From contig JAZBRS010000035.1 of assembly GCA_037176725.1 (NCBI GenBank), forward strand, positions 50,168,001 through 50,232,000: a stretch of 64,000 nt of DNA, given 5' to 3'. Positions 44,891 to 55,693 of this stretch are shown here, piece by piece. This DNA comes from Posidonia oceanica (taxonomy: Eukaryota; Streptophyta; Magnoliopsida; Alismatales; Posidoniaceae). The translations under genes and the position numbers were made by a program. The notes under the pieces were generated by a model. It worked only from the letters and a program-made list of their open reading frames with translations. It ran no database searches and had not been told where the DNA came from. The number at the start of each line of letters is the position of its first letter. The stretch's first letter is position 1.

Positions 44891-45553
44891 TTTGGTTTAT
44901 CTCTTGCATGTTGTTTGCATTGCCTGGTTTTCCTCGCAGTTTTGTTTTATCGCCTGCATTTGCATTAGGGCTATGATGCTTACTGCCTAGGAGTTCTCAC
45001 GAACCAGGGTTCGCCCAGTTCGGAACATTAGCAGTCTTGCTGAGTACATAGATAGCACATTTATTTCCCATGCATAGCAGGCAGACATTCATTGCATTTA
45101 GGCATTAGGCTAGCATTTCCCTACATTAGCGAGCGAGATTGCCTAAGAAAGACCGATTCTCGGACGTAACGGGGGTGCCTAACACCTTTCCCGTGCGTAA
45201 CAGGAGTCCTTACCCTTTCTCTTGGCCTGCAAAGATCTTTCCTTCATCCTAGGCACGAGTCATAGCATAGCATAGCATAGCATCACATTGTGTTGCATTG
45301 CATCCCCTTTGCCCCCTCTTTGCATCCGGTTTTGCATGTCTTTCCATGCATTACCCTTGGTTTTCCTTGTCTCTAAACTCAATAGACCTGGTGGCGACTT
45401 CGATTTGTCTTATCATTTCTTTGTTCTTCTTTTTCCAGCATTTCCGAGTCAAGTTTCTTCCCTCGGATCCTGCCACGTATAGTGAGCCTATTTTGATCAG
45501 TGCATGCAAGCTTTGGCATCGTGCATGGACGATCAGAATTCAGGATTACTACA

Positions 45554-46420
45554 GTTATGCCCTATGTCTTTCCATGCATTTGTTTTTTCATTTCAGTTAG
45601 ATTTGCTAGCATTTCTAAGGCTTCGAAGTCGCCAGTCTGGGAGCCTATACCAGGTCCAGCCGCCGCCTAGTGCTGCCACCGCTCCAACCGCTGACGTCCG
45701 TCATCGCCATGACAACAGGCGACTGAACCTGTCGCCATGTGCACCGATGACTGAACCTGGTTCCCAAACAGTAGCTTCGATCTGGTGTTTACCGCTTTGT
45801 TCTTTCATCCACTTAGCATATTTAGCTCTGTTTTAGCTCCTTAATCACTTTGTCATTGCATCATGGCATTTTAGCCTTAGTTATCCATGTTTAGAATGTT
45901 TTCCACTAAGCATAGCATGTTTTTAAATGGCATTTAGGCAAGCAAAGCATACATTAGGCATGCATAGCATTATCGCCTACGGGCGTACAGTTAAAGGCAA
46001 GAATTTGCCGAAATTCCCGCATATGCGAGCAATTAGCCTTGAAAGACCGATTCCTCGGGCATGGCAGGGGTGCCTGACACCTTCCCCACACGTAACTGGA
46101 GTCCTTACCCTTTCTTTAGCAGGCAATGACCATTATGCCCTTATCCTAGGCACGAGTCATTTTATTTGCATAGCATCGCATCCACTTGCATGTTTTCTAT
46201 GCTTTTCTCGGTTTTCCTCGTCTTCCTGATAATAGACTAGGTGGTGACTCCCTTTTGTCTTATCTTCTTTGTTTTCTTCGCGTTTTCTCGGTGTTTTTGA
46301 GTCGAGATTTTTCCTTAGATTCACTGCTGACCACGGCTTCCACCCTCTGTCACGACACGATCGCATCGCGAGCTATGGCAACGTGCGAGACTCGTCGTGG
46401 CCGAGCAGCTGACGATCACA
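45554..46420 (+). mobile_element. 3' part of the 5' LTR of element C
   Basis: The sequence contains the standard late-LTR blocks: GCATATGCGAGC and GACCGATTCCTCGGGC (about 46019-46063), AGGGGTGCCTGACACC, a PBS-like GGTGGTGACTCC (46231-46242) and the CACGAC...GTCGTG stem-loop at 46351-46400. It ends ACGATCACA. A Cys/Pro-rich open frame at 45504-45836 has no known domain. Confidence 0.7.
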
Positions 46421-46426
46421 GGAAAG

Positions 46427-46443
46427 TCGTGACTCCGTTGGGG
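46427..46443 (+). other. Primer-binding site of element C
   Basis: TCGTGACTCCGTTGGGG is a two-base variant of the PBS of B, but lies six bases further from the LTR end. Confidence 0.6.
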
Positions 46444-47567
46444 AAAATGTGACTCCAGTTTTCGTTTTGGCTTTCTCGCTTGCTTGGATTTCACATTTTG
46501 CTTGCCTTATGCTCTTTTCCATGCTTTTTGCTTGCCTTATGCCTATTTGTTTGCTTTATTGCTTGCATTGCCTTTACTTGCTTTATTTATGCATTATACA
46601 TGCTTAAATACATGCTTGGTGCATTATACATGCCTTTGGGTGGTAAATGCTTTGTTCTACACAATTGCTATGCCACTACACATGCACATACCATGCATAC
46701 CTACCTTTTGACATGATAAGTGTTTTCTTTTCACTATCATGTCCACAACACATTGCACATGCCATGCACATGCCTTTTGCCTTGTTATGTGATTATTTGC
46801 ATACCATGACTCCATGTTTCTTTCCCCTTCATGCTTTTGCCATACTTAGGATATTAGAAACATGTTTTCTCCCCTTTGGCTTAATTTAATAGCAACAAAT
46901 AAGCCAACTTTTAAAGTTTAAGCAAAACTAGAGCCAAACTTGCAATTTTTCCCCTTAGTTAAATAAAACGCAAGTAAAACACTCTAAAGCATCTTCGCAT
47001 GATTGAAATATTTTAGAAAGCATGCATCTTCTCATCCCTGAGTCCACCCACTTAGTATGAGAAGGATAGCCCCGATCACTTGCTTCATTGCTTTGGCATG
47101 GAGCAAGTTGGTTGGCTTGTCTCCCCTTGTCTGGGGTCGTGTTGGTGTTAGTAGAGGGTACAACCTTTGCTTTGGCAAGGGCCAAGGCTCCTAACGCACT
47201 ACCTCGTTATACCTGAGCTTTGACCATGATTTAGATGGGGACCCACTCTTTCTGACCTGGAGTCAATAAATCCCATACCCATGAGTGAGTCCAAGTAGGC
47301 CGCCTACTCAGGACATGCATGGTGAGAGACCGCATATTAGGGCATTCATTTGCATGTGTGCCATTCATACCACCCCTAATAACTTATTTTGCATTTGTCT
47401 TTTGACACTTTTGTTGTTTTGCAGGTAGGTGCGAGCTCCCCAGCCAGGATCTCGAGCGTCCTTCCTCTCTGTCTTTGAGCTATCTGTCGCCTCCGACAAT
47501 AGCTCGTTTGAGGTCTCGTGTCTCTGGCTTCAGCCGTAGACCCTTTTGCACTGACTCGCTGTCCATT
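46444..47567 (+). other. Untranslated leader of element C
   Basis: No protein is supported. The segment 47040-47340 matches the leaders of B and E and has the nested stem-loop CTTGC/GCAAG (47079-47083, 47103-47107) and CCCC-TTGTCT-GGGG (47123-47136). Confidence 0.65.
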
Positions 47568-49417
47568 ATGGTCCAGCATACCGGTGAGCCCTCTTCTTAT
47601 TTGACGTCAGGGGAGAGACCGACTTGGGTCTCTCCTTCCCTTGCTTTGACATCTGCTGTCTCTTCTCCACTTTTGGTGCAGGAGACTTCCCAGCCCCTCT
47701 TTCTGGAACAAGGGTCGACCCCAGTAGACCTGAAGCTTGTCGTCGAGTTAACCGCAGTGATCGCCACTCAGGCTCCAGGAGTGTCGCCTTCTGGTCCATC
47801 CCAGGGCCTTCCCATCCCGAGAATCCAGCCTTTTACGGTTGCCTTTTGCATATGGTCTCCTCCTATTGACCCCTCTATTTCCATGCCCCCTTTGGTGGAC
47901 ACCTTTTTACATCTCAGCCCGTCGGTCGATGAGTCCTCTGCCTCGCAAGCACAACGTCTGTTGGCTAAGGCCGATAGGCTATGAAGCATGGCTTTTGCAC
48001 TTGATCGGACTATGGCCCACTTTTCCCTTCTGACCCCTAAGGTTCCGGTGCAGCCCACTATAGCTCTGCATGCTCACCACACTGCACTTTCGCCCTTGGC
48101 ATTGTCCTAGCTCCTCACAGCTTTGGCAATGCAGGCACCTTATCTGCCTCTTGTGTCTACACAATACTATTCACTGCATGCTACTCCATCACCTGGTGGC
48201 AAGTCCTATGGATTGGCGCAAGCACAGCACCCTTAGGGCTCGTTGCCGGCATCGTGCCGGTGTAACAGCTGTTGCTCCCTCACACTGCTCATTACACTGC
48301 ACAGCATACTGTCTATTCATCCCCTTTGCATCAGGTTCAGACCCCCGCATGCATCTCACAACACTACTCACAATCGCACGGGTATGCCGACCCTCAAGCC
48401 TCGACACCAGGTGGCGTGATGGTGGATCCGGAGGAGCGCTTTCGCACGACCCATACAGCATACGCTGCCCCTGCCTCTACTGCACAACCATTGGCAGCAG
48501 CAACTTCAGATCCCGTCCTCGCCAGCTTGGGAAATCTAGAAAGTGCACTTCGTCAAGTGCGAGGCACGGACCGCCCGTTCTACCAATTCTAGGACCTCTG
48601 TCTCTTTCCAGAGGCAACACTCCCAGCAAAATTTTGCATCCCAGAGTTCGAAAAGTACAACGATAGAGGCTACCCCATTTCGCATCTGAAGGCTTACTGC
48701 AGAGACCTTCCTCAGCTTCGCGCTGACGACAGGCTCCTGATTCGTTTGTTCCAGAAGAGTTTGACCGGCCCCGTGCTCAAGTGGTTCACTTCCCATGACA
48801 TGGCCGCGATCCAAACTTAGAACGACCTTTCCCAAGCTTTCCTTGGGTAGTATTCTTTCAACCTCGACTTGATCCCCAAGCGAGCGGATCTTGTCGCCAT
48901 CCGGTAGAGGCCCCAAGAGCCATTCGGGGAGTATGTTGGTCACTGGCGCTCCGTAGCCGCCCAGGTCAGAGATAGACCCTCTGTCGAGGAATCTATCAAC
49001 ATGATCGTCAAGGGGGCGTAGCCTGTGACTGGGGCTCTGCTTGCCATGCAACTAGTCACTAGTCTTACATCCCTGATTAGATCTGGCGCCCACATGTAAA
49101 GCTCACTACGAAGTGGGAATTTCCCTGCACTTACTGCATTGGCCAGGTAGATCAACAACAACTCCAGCAACAATCGCCGCGGCAGCGACAAAAACAACAA
49201 CTCTGCCCCTGGCTACTCCGAATAGCACACCGTCGCTTACGTCGATTCTCCCTCTGAGCTTGTCTATGCAGTGAGTCAGCCAAACTCTTTTCCGCTAGAT
49301 TACGCACATAGTTTTGCACACACTGCCACCGTCGAGCCTGTGCATCACGTCGCACCCACTCGGCAAGGACTCCAACCAAGGCAAAGACGACCTCGTCGGG
49401 CCGAGTGTGATTACACC
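47568..49417 (+). pseudogene. gag of element C, first part (broken)
   Basis: The start ATG 47568 (MVQHTGEP) aligns with MAQFVGD of B and MAQYVSEP of E. The Pro-rich part runs to a TGA at 47982, with a frame change before 48272. From there one frame reaches L4 with TAG at 48590, 48818, 48848, 48905, 49019, 49148 and 49223 and TAA at 49097. Capsid-type phrases LIRLFQKSLTGPVLKWF, YSFNLDLIPKRADLVAI and PQEPFGEYVGHWRSVAAQV align with those of B. An Asn/Gly-rich basic stretch lies at 49150-49210. The frame passes L4 and continues at 55390. Confidence 0.88.
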
Positions 49418-49977
49418 TGTAGACACCCCATTTTAGCCAAGGGGTCACAGCTGGCTGGAGACACTCTGGAAGCACTCTGGAAACTGATTCTGAAGTCTAG
49501 AAGCTCACCCTCCTTTAACCCCAAACTTACACCCATTTCAAACCTCAAACCCTCTCAAAACCCTCATCTCAAACCCTAGAAACCTTAGGTCACACACTCA
49601 CACAAAACCCCCTTCCAAACCCAAGCCTTTCACCTTCTTTCTTTTCTGATTATCCTTTTCTCTCTCCTGATTATCCTCTTTCTCTTTCCTGATTATTCTT
49701 TTCTCTCTCCGCCTTATCCTCCTTTTTCTCCTTCTTTTCCTCTCTTTCTTTCCTCTTTTCTTGCTTTTCAATGGACCCACCCCATTCTTGCTCCTCCCTA
49801 CTTATTCTCCTCTCTTCCCTTTATTTTATCTTTATTTTATTTTATTTTATCTTGTCCCATGTTATTTGATCTTCAATTTCTTTTCTTCCCTTCCTTTCTT
49901 TCTTTCTTTCCTTCTTTCTTTCTCTTCCTTTCTCCACATTAAAACCTAAACCCTAACAACCAAAACCAACTCCAAAA

Positions 49978-50010
49978 ATTATAGGAATTTTTCCTACAGA
50001 CAAAAAAAAA
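49978..50010 (+). mobile_element. 33-bp insertion with target duplication and A-tail
   Basis: The direct repeat ACCAACTCCAAAA occurs at 49965-49977 and 50011-50023. Between the copies lie 33 bp that begin ATTATAGGAATTTTTCCTAC and end in an A-run. The pattern (A-tail, 13-bp duplication) fits a strongly 5'-truncated retroposon. L2 lacks it at the equivalent place. Confidence 0.6.
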
Positions 50011-50099
50011 ACCAACTCCAAAATCCATTCTAAACCCTAAAACCCTAAACCCTAATCCACACCAAAACCCAAAACCCTAAACCCTAATCCACTCCAAAA

Positions 50100-50324
50100 A
50101 AACCAGCAATGGTTATTGTAGTGGTTGGGTCACCTCCACTACCCTCTCAAGACGCGGGTTCGAAACCTGCCCACCGCATATTGAGTGGGATTTTCCCACT
50201 CTTTCTTGCATTATGGGATTAATTTCCCTTCCTTGCTGCCCACAGGTTTCGAACCTGTGACCTGTGGGCTTTCCTTGAAGAAAAATTCGTTAAGCTATAG
50301 TAGGTTAGGTTAAAAAAAAAAAAA
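50100..50324 (+). mobile_element. tRNA-derived SINE with 12-bp target duplication
   Basis: The insertion of about 222 bp is flanked by TCCACTCCAAAA (50088-50099 and 50325-50336) and ends in an A-run of 12. Its head has a pol III box B GGTTCGAAACC (50158-50168) with a box-A-like TAGTGGTTGGG about 38 bp upstream. The central part has GTGGGATTTTCCCACT, a small hairpin. A second box B, on the minus strand (CAGGTTCGAAACC, about 50246-50258), has a minus-strand TAGCTTAACG about 42 bp upstream of it. So both strands carry a tRNA-like pol III promoter pair. Confidence 0.88.
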
Positions 50325-53300
50325 TCCACTCCAAAACCCAAAACCCTATAACCCTAAACCCTAATCTAGAAAACCACATCAAAACCTAATTAAAAAACCT
50401 GGAAAAACTTAATCAAATAACCAAGAAAAACCTAATTAAAAAACCTAAGTAGCAAACCTAGAAAACAATCAAAACAAAACTTAGAAAAATCAAAACAAAA
50501 ACCCTAGAAAATACTTAACTAAAAAACCAAGCAAAACCATCCTTCAAAAACAATTAAAAACCTTAAAATCCTAATCAAGAGAAAACTTAACAAACAATTA
50601 AAACAAACTCAAAAAAAAAACAATTAAAAGACTTAACTTAAAAAGCAAACTTCAAAACCCTAATTCAAAACCTAAAAAACCATTCTCTAAAATTCAAAGC
50701 CCTAATTCAAACTCAAAAAATAATCAAAAGAAAAACCTAAGAAAAATAAGTTAAAAAGTGATTAAAACGAAACCTTAAAAATCAACTAAAACAAAAACTT
50801 AGAGAAAACAAGTCAAAAAACAATTAAAAACAAAATCTTTAAAAATCAATCAAAACAAAACTCAAAAAACCACAAGTCTTCTTCCTTCTCCTTCTTTCTT
50901 CTCTAATTATCCTTTTTTCTTCTTCTCTCTCCTCTTTATCCTCTCTCTCTTTCCTCCTTTCCTTCTTTCTTTCTTTCATTCCTTTCTTTTCCTTCCTATT
51001 CCTACAACCCGGCCCACTCCTTCATTTACCTTTTTATCCTTTTTTCCTCCTCCTCACAATCCAACCCACACCACTCTCCCTCCTCCTCTGCTTCTTTCTT
51101 TTTTTCCTTTTCTTCTCCCTCCTTTCTTCTCCTTTCTCCTGCAGCCAGCTGCCATCTCCCTCCCTGTTTTCAAACTTCACCTGACACCCTCCGTCATCCT
51201 TGACTTCCCCCACTTACTAACCATCCCTTCCACATCCACTCCACCTCCATCATCTCCTCTGTGCCAGCAAGCCAAACCCAGACCCAACACCTAAACACAC
51301 TGAACCCATCTCACCTACAGACCCAACACCTAAACCACAGACCTAAGCACACCCAGATCCAGACTCACCACTCTCCCACACGAACCCAAGCTCACCCAGA
51401 CCACCCTCACCTCGCCCTCTCAGACCTCTCTTCTTCCTCAGTCCATCATAGCTCACACACTCATCAAGTCCCCCCCAGTCCACCCACATTAACTCCCCCT
51501 GACATCCTCCAAGACTTCCTTCGCCAACCTCGAACAAAACCACCCTCTTAACGGTCACACACCACCCTTGCCTCTTAACCGTCGGGACACTCCTCTCACA
51601 CACAGACTGCCACCAGCCCTTTTTTTTGGTTTGAGCAACAACTTCGTTGCCCAAGCTCCTGCCACTCCTCCAGACCTCGAGCCACGTCCCCTCTCGCGCC
51701 CAGTAGCTGCCAATTGCCCGCGCGAGCTCTGTGCAACCCATCATTCACATTTGACTCTCAGACACCCAACAAAACCAGAAGCAATTCCCCACACCCAAGA
51801 CCACCACACATCCATCTGAGCATTCCTTTAGCTTCCTGTGAGATCCCTCGAGCTATCCCAAGCTTCCCCACCACTTCCAGAGCTCTAGAGCCTCCAGACG
51901 ACCCCTCTGCACCCAACTCTGGTGAGCAAAAACCACGTCCGGACCCGGTGCTGCGCAGCTGCTCCCTCGCCGTCTAGAAAGCACCGCGTCGATCCCAGGA
52001 GCATGCCGGAGCCATCGTTGATCTCTGCAGTCGCTCCAGCAGCACTCCCAACCTCTGCCTAACAGCTCCGATGATCTTCGCGTCGTCAGTGCGCTTCGAA
52101 CAGCACCTCAGGTAACCACTTCGTCCAGGAGGTTCGCTTGAACCTCCTCTAGCTTACCTGCCATTTATTTCGCTTTTCCGTCGCCTGTGCATGCTTCCTG
52201 AGGTCACCGGATCTCATCTTCTTCCCCGGCGACGTCGCCAGTGCGCACGGGGCTCCGCCGCGTCTGTTTTCTTCCTTTGCATGTTACTGTAGCTATGCAT
52301 GCGTTTTTATTTTTTTCATTTACATTATGCTAAAGTACGTTAGTATTTTCTATTTACATGTTAGTTCTTTATTTATTTAAAGTACTGTGCTTGCATATAG
52401 TTAGCTCTTTTATTTTCATTCTGAAACCATGCCATATTGCAGTTTGCCCCCTGATGTTCTGCTTCTTTGCATATGGGTCCTTTGTTGTGTTAATGAACAT
52501 GTGTTTGTTTGGGTTATTTGTAGCTTAGCGCTCACGTTTATTTTATCTGCATCTTAATCCTATCACAGTTGATGTTTCATTTAATCACTCATTTAACTAT
52601 ATTGCATTAATGTAAAATACTGCATCTTTGTTTATTTGCTTTCCAGTCCCTCTGAACTGCTGTAGTTTTGGCCATTTGCATTCAGGCCCTTGTGTTTACC
52701 ATATTTGCATTCTGGTCCTCCACAGTTGAATGAAGCATTTAATTTCCTTTTCTTATCATATTGCATTGCATAAATTGTTTGCAGGTTCTTTTAAATTACT
52801 TTTGGGTCCAACAACTGTGAATCCTCTTCTGTTTTATCTCTGTTGTTTTGCATCTGGGTCCGTAAGTCTCTTAAAATCACGTCTAGGTCCTTTGATTGTT
52901 AGATTTGATTTAATTCAGTATTTAGAACATTATTGCATTGCATGAAACCCCAACATGTTTCATTTATTGCATCTCAGTCCCTGGAAATATGTTGTGTCTT
53001 GTGTTTTCTTGTTAATAAGTCCTGGATTTTATTTTAATTGCATTTAGGCCCTTTGCAAATCAACTGTGGCACATGTTTGCATTTTTTTTGGACTTGCTGT
53101 TTGGTCCTGAGGTTTTTGTCATTTGCATGCAGGTCCTTCTGAGCTTCAAAATGCCCTTTAGGTTTTCTGTTTTGTCTTGCAATTAAGCCCGTAGTTTTTT
53201 TAGAACATTGCATGTAGATCCTTCCAATGCTATGTGGCTTCCATGTGGTTTTCTTCTGACTTTGTTTCCAAGCCTAGAGGCTTGTTTAGGTTGCACCCAG

Positions 53301-54010
53301 ATTTTTGAACATCACTGTGGCTGTGCACGCTTGTTTTTTTTTCTAGACTTGCTGTTTAGTCCTGATTTTCCTGAAAATTACATATGGGTCTCTGGGACCA
53401 TCTTTTGTGGTTTTTAAATGCTTCTTGGCTTTGTTTTTCCTGTCCAAGCTTTTCCAAAGATGCATGAGAATCCCCTGCAGGTCATCTTTCTGGGATTTGC
53501 GCCTGTTTGCTGGTTTTGCATCTTAGCCAATAAGTTTTCTAAAACTGTGTTTAGGTCCTTTATTGACCACTTGCATGTTTGCCTTGTATTTTTGTTGCAT
53601 CTGGCCCCTGTTGGCCCCCCACATTACTGCACTTGCATCCCTGCATGCACTCATCATGTTTGCACTGCATTTTTGCCATGTTTTGCACATAGACCCCTGT
53701 ACTTTTTCCTTTTTGTACATAGGTCCCTGCACTTGCATTTTTGCACACATATCGCACACACATTGCACCTTGACACCTGTTTAGGCACCTACCAGCATCA
53801 TTAGCACTTTTGCATGCACACATCCTGCATTTCACACCCTTAGAGACTATTTGCACTTAGGCCCCTACCTTTTCTGGCCCTTGGGCTTTCTAACTTGGAA
53901 CCTGGATAACTGCCGATCGGATCTTCACGACCAAGCTACCCGGATCATCCTAGTGGAGCGGACTCTCATGCTGACCAATGTTATCTCAGATCAGGCCTTA
54001 GATCTCCAAG

Positions 54011-54334
54011 GTAAGTCCATCTGAATCATTGCATATCATTTGTTGCCTATCACTTGCATTGCATGCACTGTTTTCGCACTTCGTTTTTTGCACATGTAGA
54101 TTAGGGCTTCCCCTCTTGCCTATCTACTCTACTTCCTCTTTTCGCGTCTTCTTGGTGTCTTTGGGTTGAGTTTCCCTCGGATACACTATTGATCGCGGCC
54201 TTCTTCCCCCTTTTCCACGATCCGATCACATCGCGAGCTTTGGGCAGCGTGTGAGACACATTGTGGGACGGTTTAGTGGGAAACAGTCACAGGATAGTAA
54301 TAATCCCTCTACTTGCTTTCTTCCCCTTTGCAAG
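54011..54334 (+). other. Predicted intron within LTR L4
   Basis: Donor CCAAG|GTAAGTCC (54010/54011) and acceptor CCCCTTTGCAAG|TCTTC (54334) bound 324 bp. The interior stem-loop CCACGAT...ATTGTGG is at 54215-54266. Confidence 0.5.
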
Positions 54335-54464
54335 TCTTCACACCTGCATTGTGTGGTTCTTATCCGATGTTTGTTTCTCACTCACATCGCTTGTCTCTCC
54401 TTTGCATTCGGGTTGGCAGCCCTAACTGCCCGATTGACGCCCGTCATGTCGTCTAATCTTCCCC

Positions 54465-54790
54465 TTTGCTTGTCACACCCCTACATTGCGTGGTTTTAAC
54501 CGATGTTTTGCTTTCACGCTTGCATCGCTTGTTTTCTGCCCAGATTTGCTTTCCCCTTTACTTGTCGTACCCCTGCATTGCGTGGCTTTACCGATATTTT
54601 GCTTTCACGCTTGCATCGCTTGTTTTCTACCTAGATTTGCTTTCCCCTTTGCTTGTCGTACCCTTGCATTGCGTGGCTTTTCCGATGTTTTGCTTTCACA
54701 ATTGCATCACTTGTTTTCCGCCTGGATTTGCTTTCCCCTTTGCTTGTCGCACCCCTACATTGTGTGGTTTTATCGGTGTTTTGTTTTAAT
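54465..54790 (+). repeat. 91-bp minisatellite of LTR L4, about 4 copies
   Basis: The landmark GCGTGG (last copy GTGTGG) falls at 54488, 54580, 54671 and 54762, giving periods of 91-92 bp. Units are clearly related to those of L2, which has about seven copies. Confidence 0.92.
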
Positions 54791-55389
54791 CGCCTGCATT
54801 TGCGTTAGGGTAGTGATGCTTACTACCTGGAGTTCTCACGAACCAGGGTTCGCTCTGTTCGGAACACAGACAGCACTGTTGAGCACATAGATTGCACGTT
54901 TACTTTCCCCCATGCATCACAGGATTTAGAGCACTTAGAGCATGGCACTTAGGCATTTAAGCACACATTTAGCAAGCACAGCAAGGCACAGCATTCCTCG
55001 TCCCTTGGACGTGTGGCTAGGCAATCATGGCCGAAATCCAGCAAATGCGAGCGAGAAAAGCCAAGAAAGACCGCTCCTCGGGCATGTCAGGAGTGCCTAA
55101 CACCTTCCCTACATGTAACAAGAGTCCTTACCCTTTCTTTGGACCCGCAATGATCGTTTTGCCCTCATCCTTGGCATGAGTCATTCTTTCCTGCATGACA
55201 TTGCATTCATTTGCATGTTTTCCTACATTCCCCGGTTTTCCTCGTCTTTCCGATAATAGATTAGGTGGCAACTCCATTTTGTTTTCTCTTTTGTTTTCCG
55301 ACTTCGCAGTCGCATTCATGATGTTCCTCTTCTCCTTCCTTCGGGCCACCCGTGCGGGTCTGGGGATGTCACGGGATCGAGCGTTCACA

Positions 55390-55693
55390 ACACCCCTCTG
55401 GCCAAACCACTGAGCGTCATCTTCCCTCAGGTTGAGTCACTCCTGAGACTCCCGGCTATCCGTCTGTCACCGAACCCCCCTCTACGGTGGCATAACACGG
55501 ATCAGTTCTGCAGCTTCTATCGGGCCATCGAGCACTCGACGGATGTCTGCCTCACTTTATGGGACGCCGTTCAACGCCTGATCGATCGAAAGATCATCAG
55601 CGTTGATGTGTTGGAGGCAACACCTGCACACACACTTGCACCAGCACTTGCACACCATAGTGTAGACGACCCTCCCTCTTCCAAGCCTATAGG
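55390..55693 (+). pseudogene. gag of element C, C-terminal part
   Basis: Following the L4 insertion the frame gives PLAKPLSVIFPQVESLLRLP and FCSFYRAIEHSTDVCLTLWD, which align with the zinc-knuckle-like segment of B (FCDFHRAVGYSTNSCLTLQD). No stop occurs in this part. It ends at element E, whose insertion left ATAGG as the last five bases. Confidence 0.85.

Larger units (their letters stand above)
26074..45553 (+). mobile_element. Tat/Ogre-lineage Ty3/Gypsy element B, 19.5 kb, with an extra ORF
   Basis: Order: truncated 5' LTR, PBS, structured leader, gag, protease, G-patch, long spacer, RT, RNase H, second RNase H, integrase, DUF7745-like ORF, tandem arrays, PPT and 3' LTR. The second RNase H between the first one and integrase is a hallmark of the Tat lineage. 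The LTR parts that can be compared (26074-26451 and 45171-45553) differ at about 25 places by eye, so the insertion is old. Stops in the coding regions are mostly TAG where related copies have CAG. Confidence 0.92.
42008..45553 (+). mobile_element. 3' LTR of element B, 3.5 kb
   Basis: The LTR starts TATAGACACTCC, equivalent to the TGTAGACACCCC of L4 with G changed to A, and ends GATTACTACA. It has a GC-rich core (42310-42900), seven palindromic GCGTCCAACGTTGGACGC-type modules (42227-44580), a 20-bp minisatellite (44700-44890), the TGATGCTTACTGCC block (about 44973), CGGGGGTGCCTAACACC (about 45170), a PBS-like GGTGGCGACTTC (45391-45402) and the U5 stem-loop (45495-45534). It lacks the CCTAAAA tract and splice-like block of the larger LTRs, so it is another subfamily. 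Confidence 0.92.
49418..55389 (+). mobile_element. Solo LTR L4, Tat/Ogre type, 6.0 kb
   Basis: The unit begins TGTAGACACCCC and ends GCGTTCACA, flanked by ACACC at 49413-49417 and 55390-55394. The host gag frame of element C continues exactly across it once one copy of the duplication is removed. Modules match L2: CCCTAAA tract (49930-50110, 50336-50365), GC-rich core (51550-52280), GGTCC-phrase array (52330-53880), intron signals, 91-bp minisatellite and hairpin block. A SINE of about 220 bp and a 33-bp retroposed fragment account for part of its extra length. Confidence 0.95.
45554..55693 (+). mobile_element. Tat-type element C, split by solo LTR L4 and cut by element E
   Basis: The tail of an LTR (45554-46420) is followed by a PBS, a leader homologous to those of B and E, and a gag gene at 47568-49417. 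The gag frame is interrupted at 49418 by solo LTR L4 and continues without loss of frame at 55390. At 55694 element E begins, and the rest of C is not in the window. The upstream part of its LTR is missing because element B abuts it. Confidence 0.85.

Noticed and set aside
45504..45836. 110-codon frame downstream of the B LTR
   Set aside because: It starts in the B LTR and crosses its end into the C LTR, so it is a chance frame.
49930..50110. A chromosome end or telomere
   Set aside because: CCCTAAA motifs are short, mixed with other words and embedded in a solo LTR with target duplications.
50100..50260. A nuclear tRNA gene suggested by two box B motifs
   Set aside because: No cloverleaf with acceptor stem can be drawn, and the target duplication plus A-tail identify a SINE.
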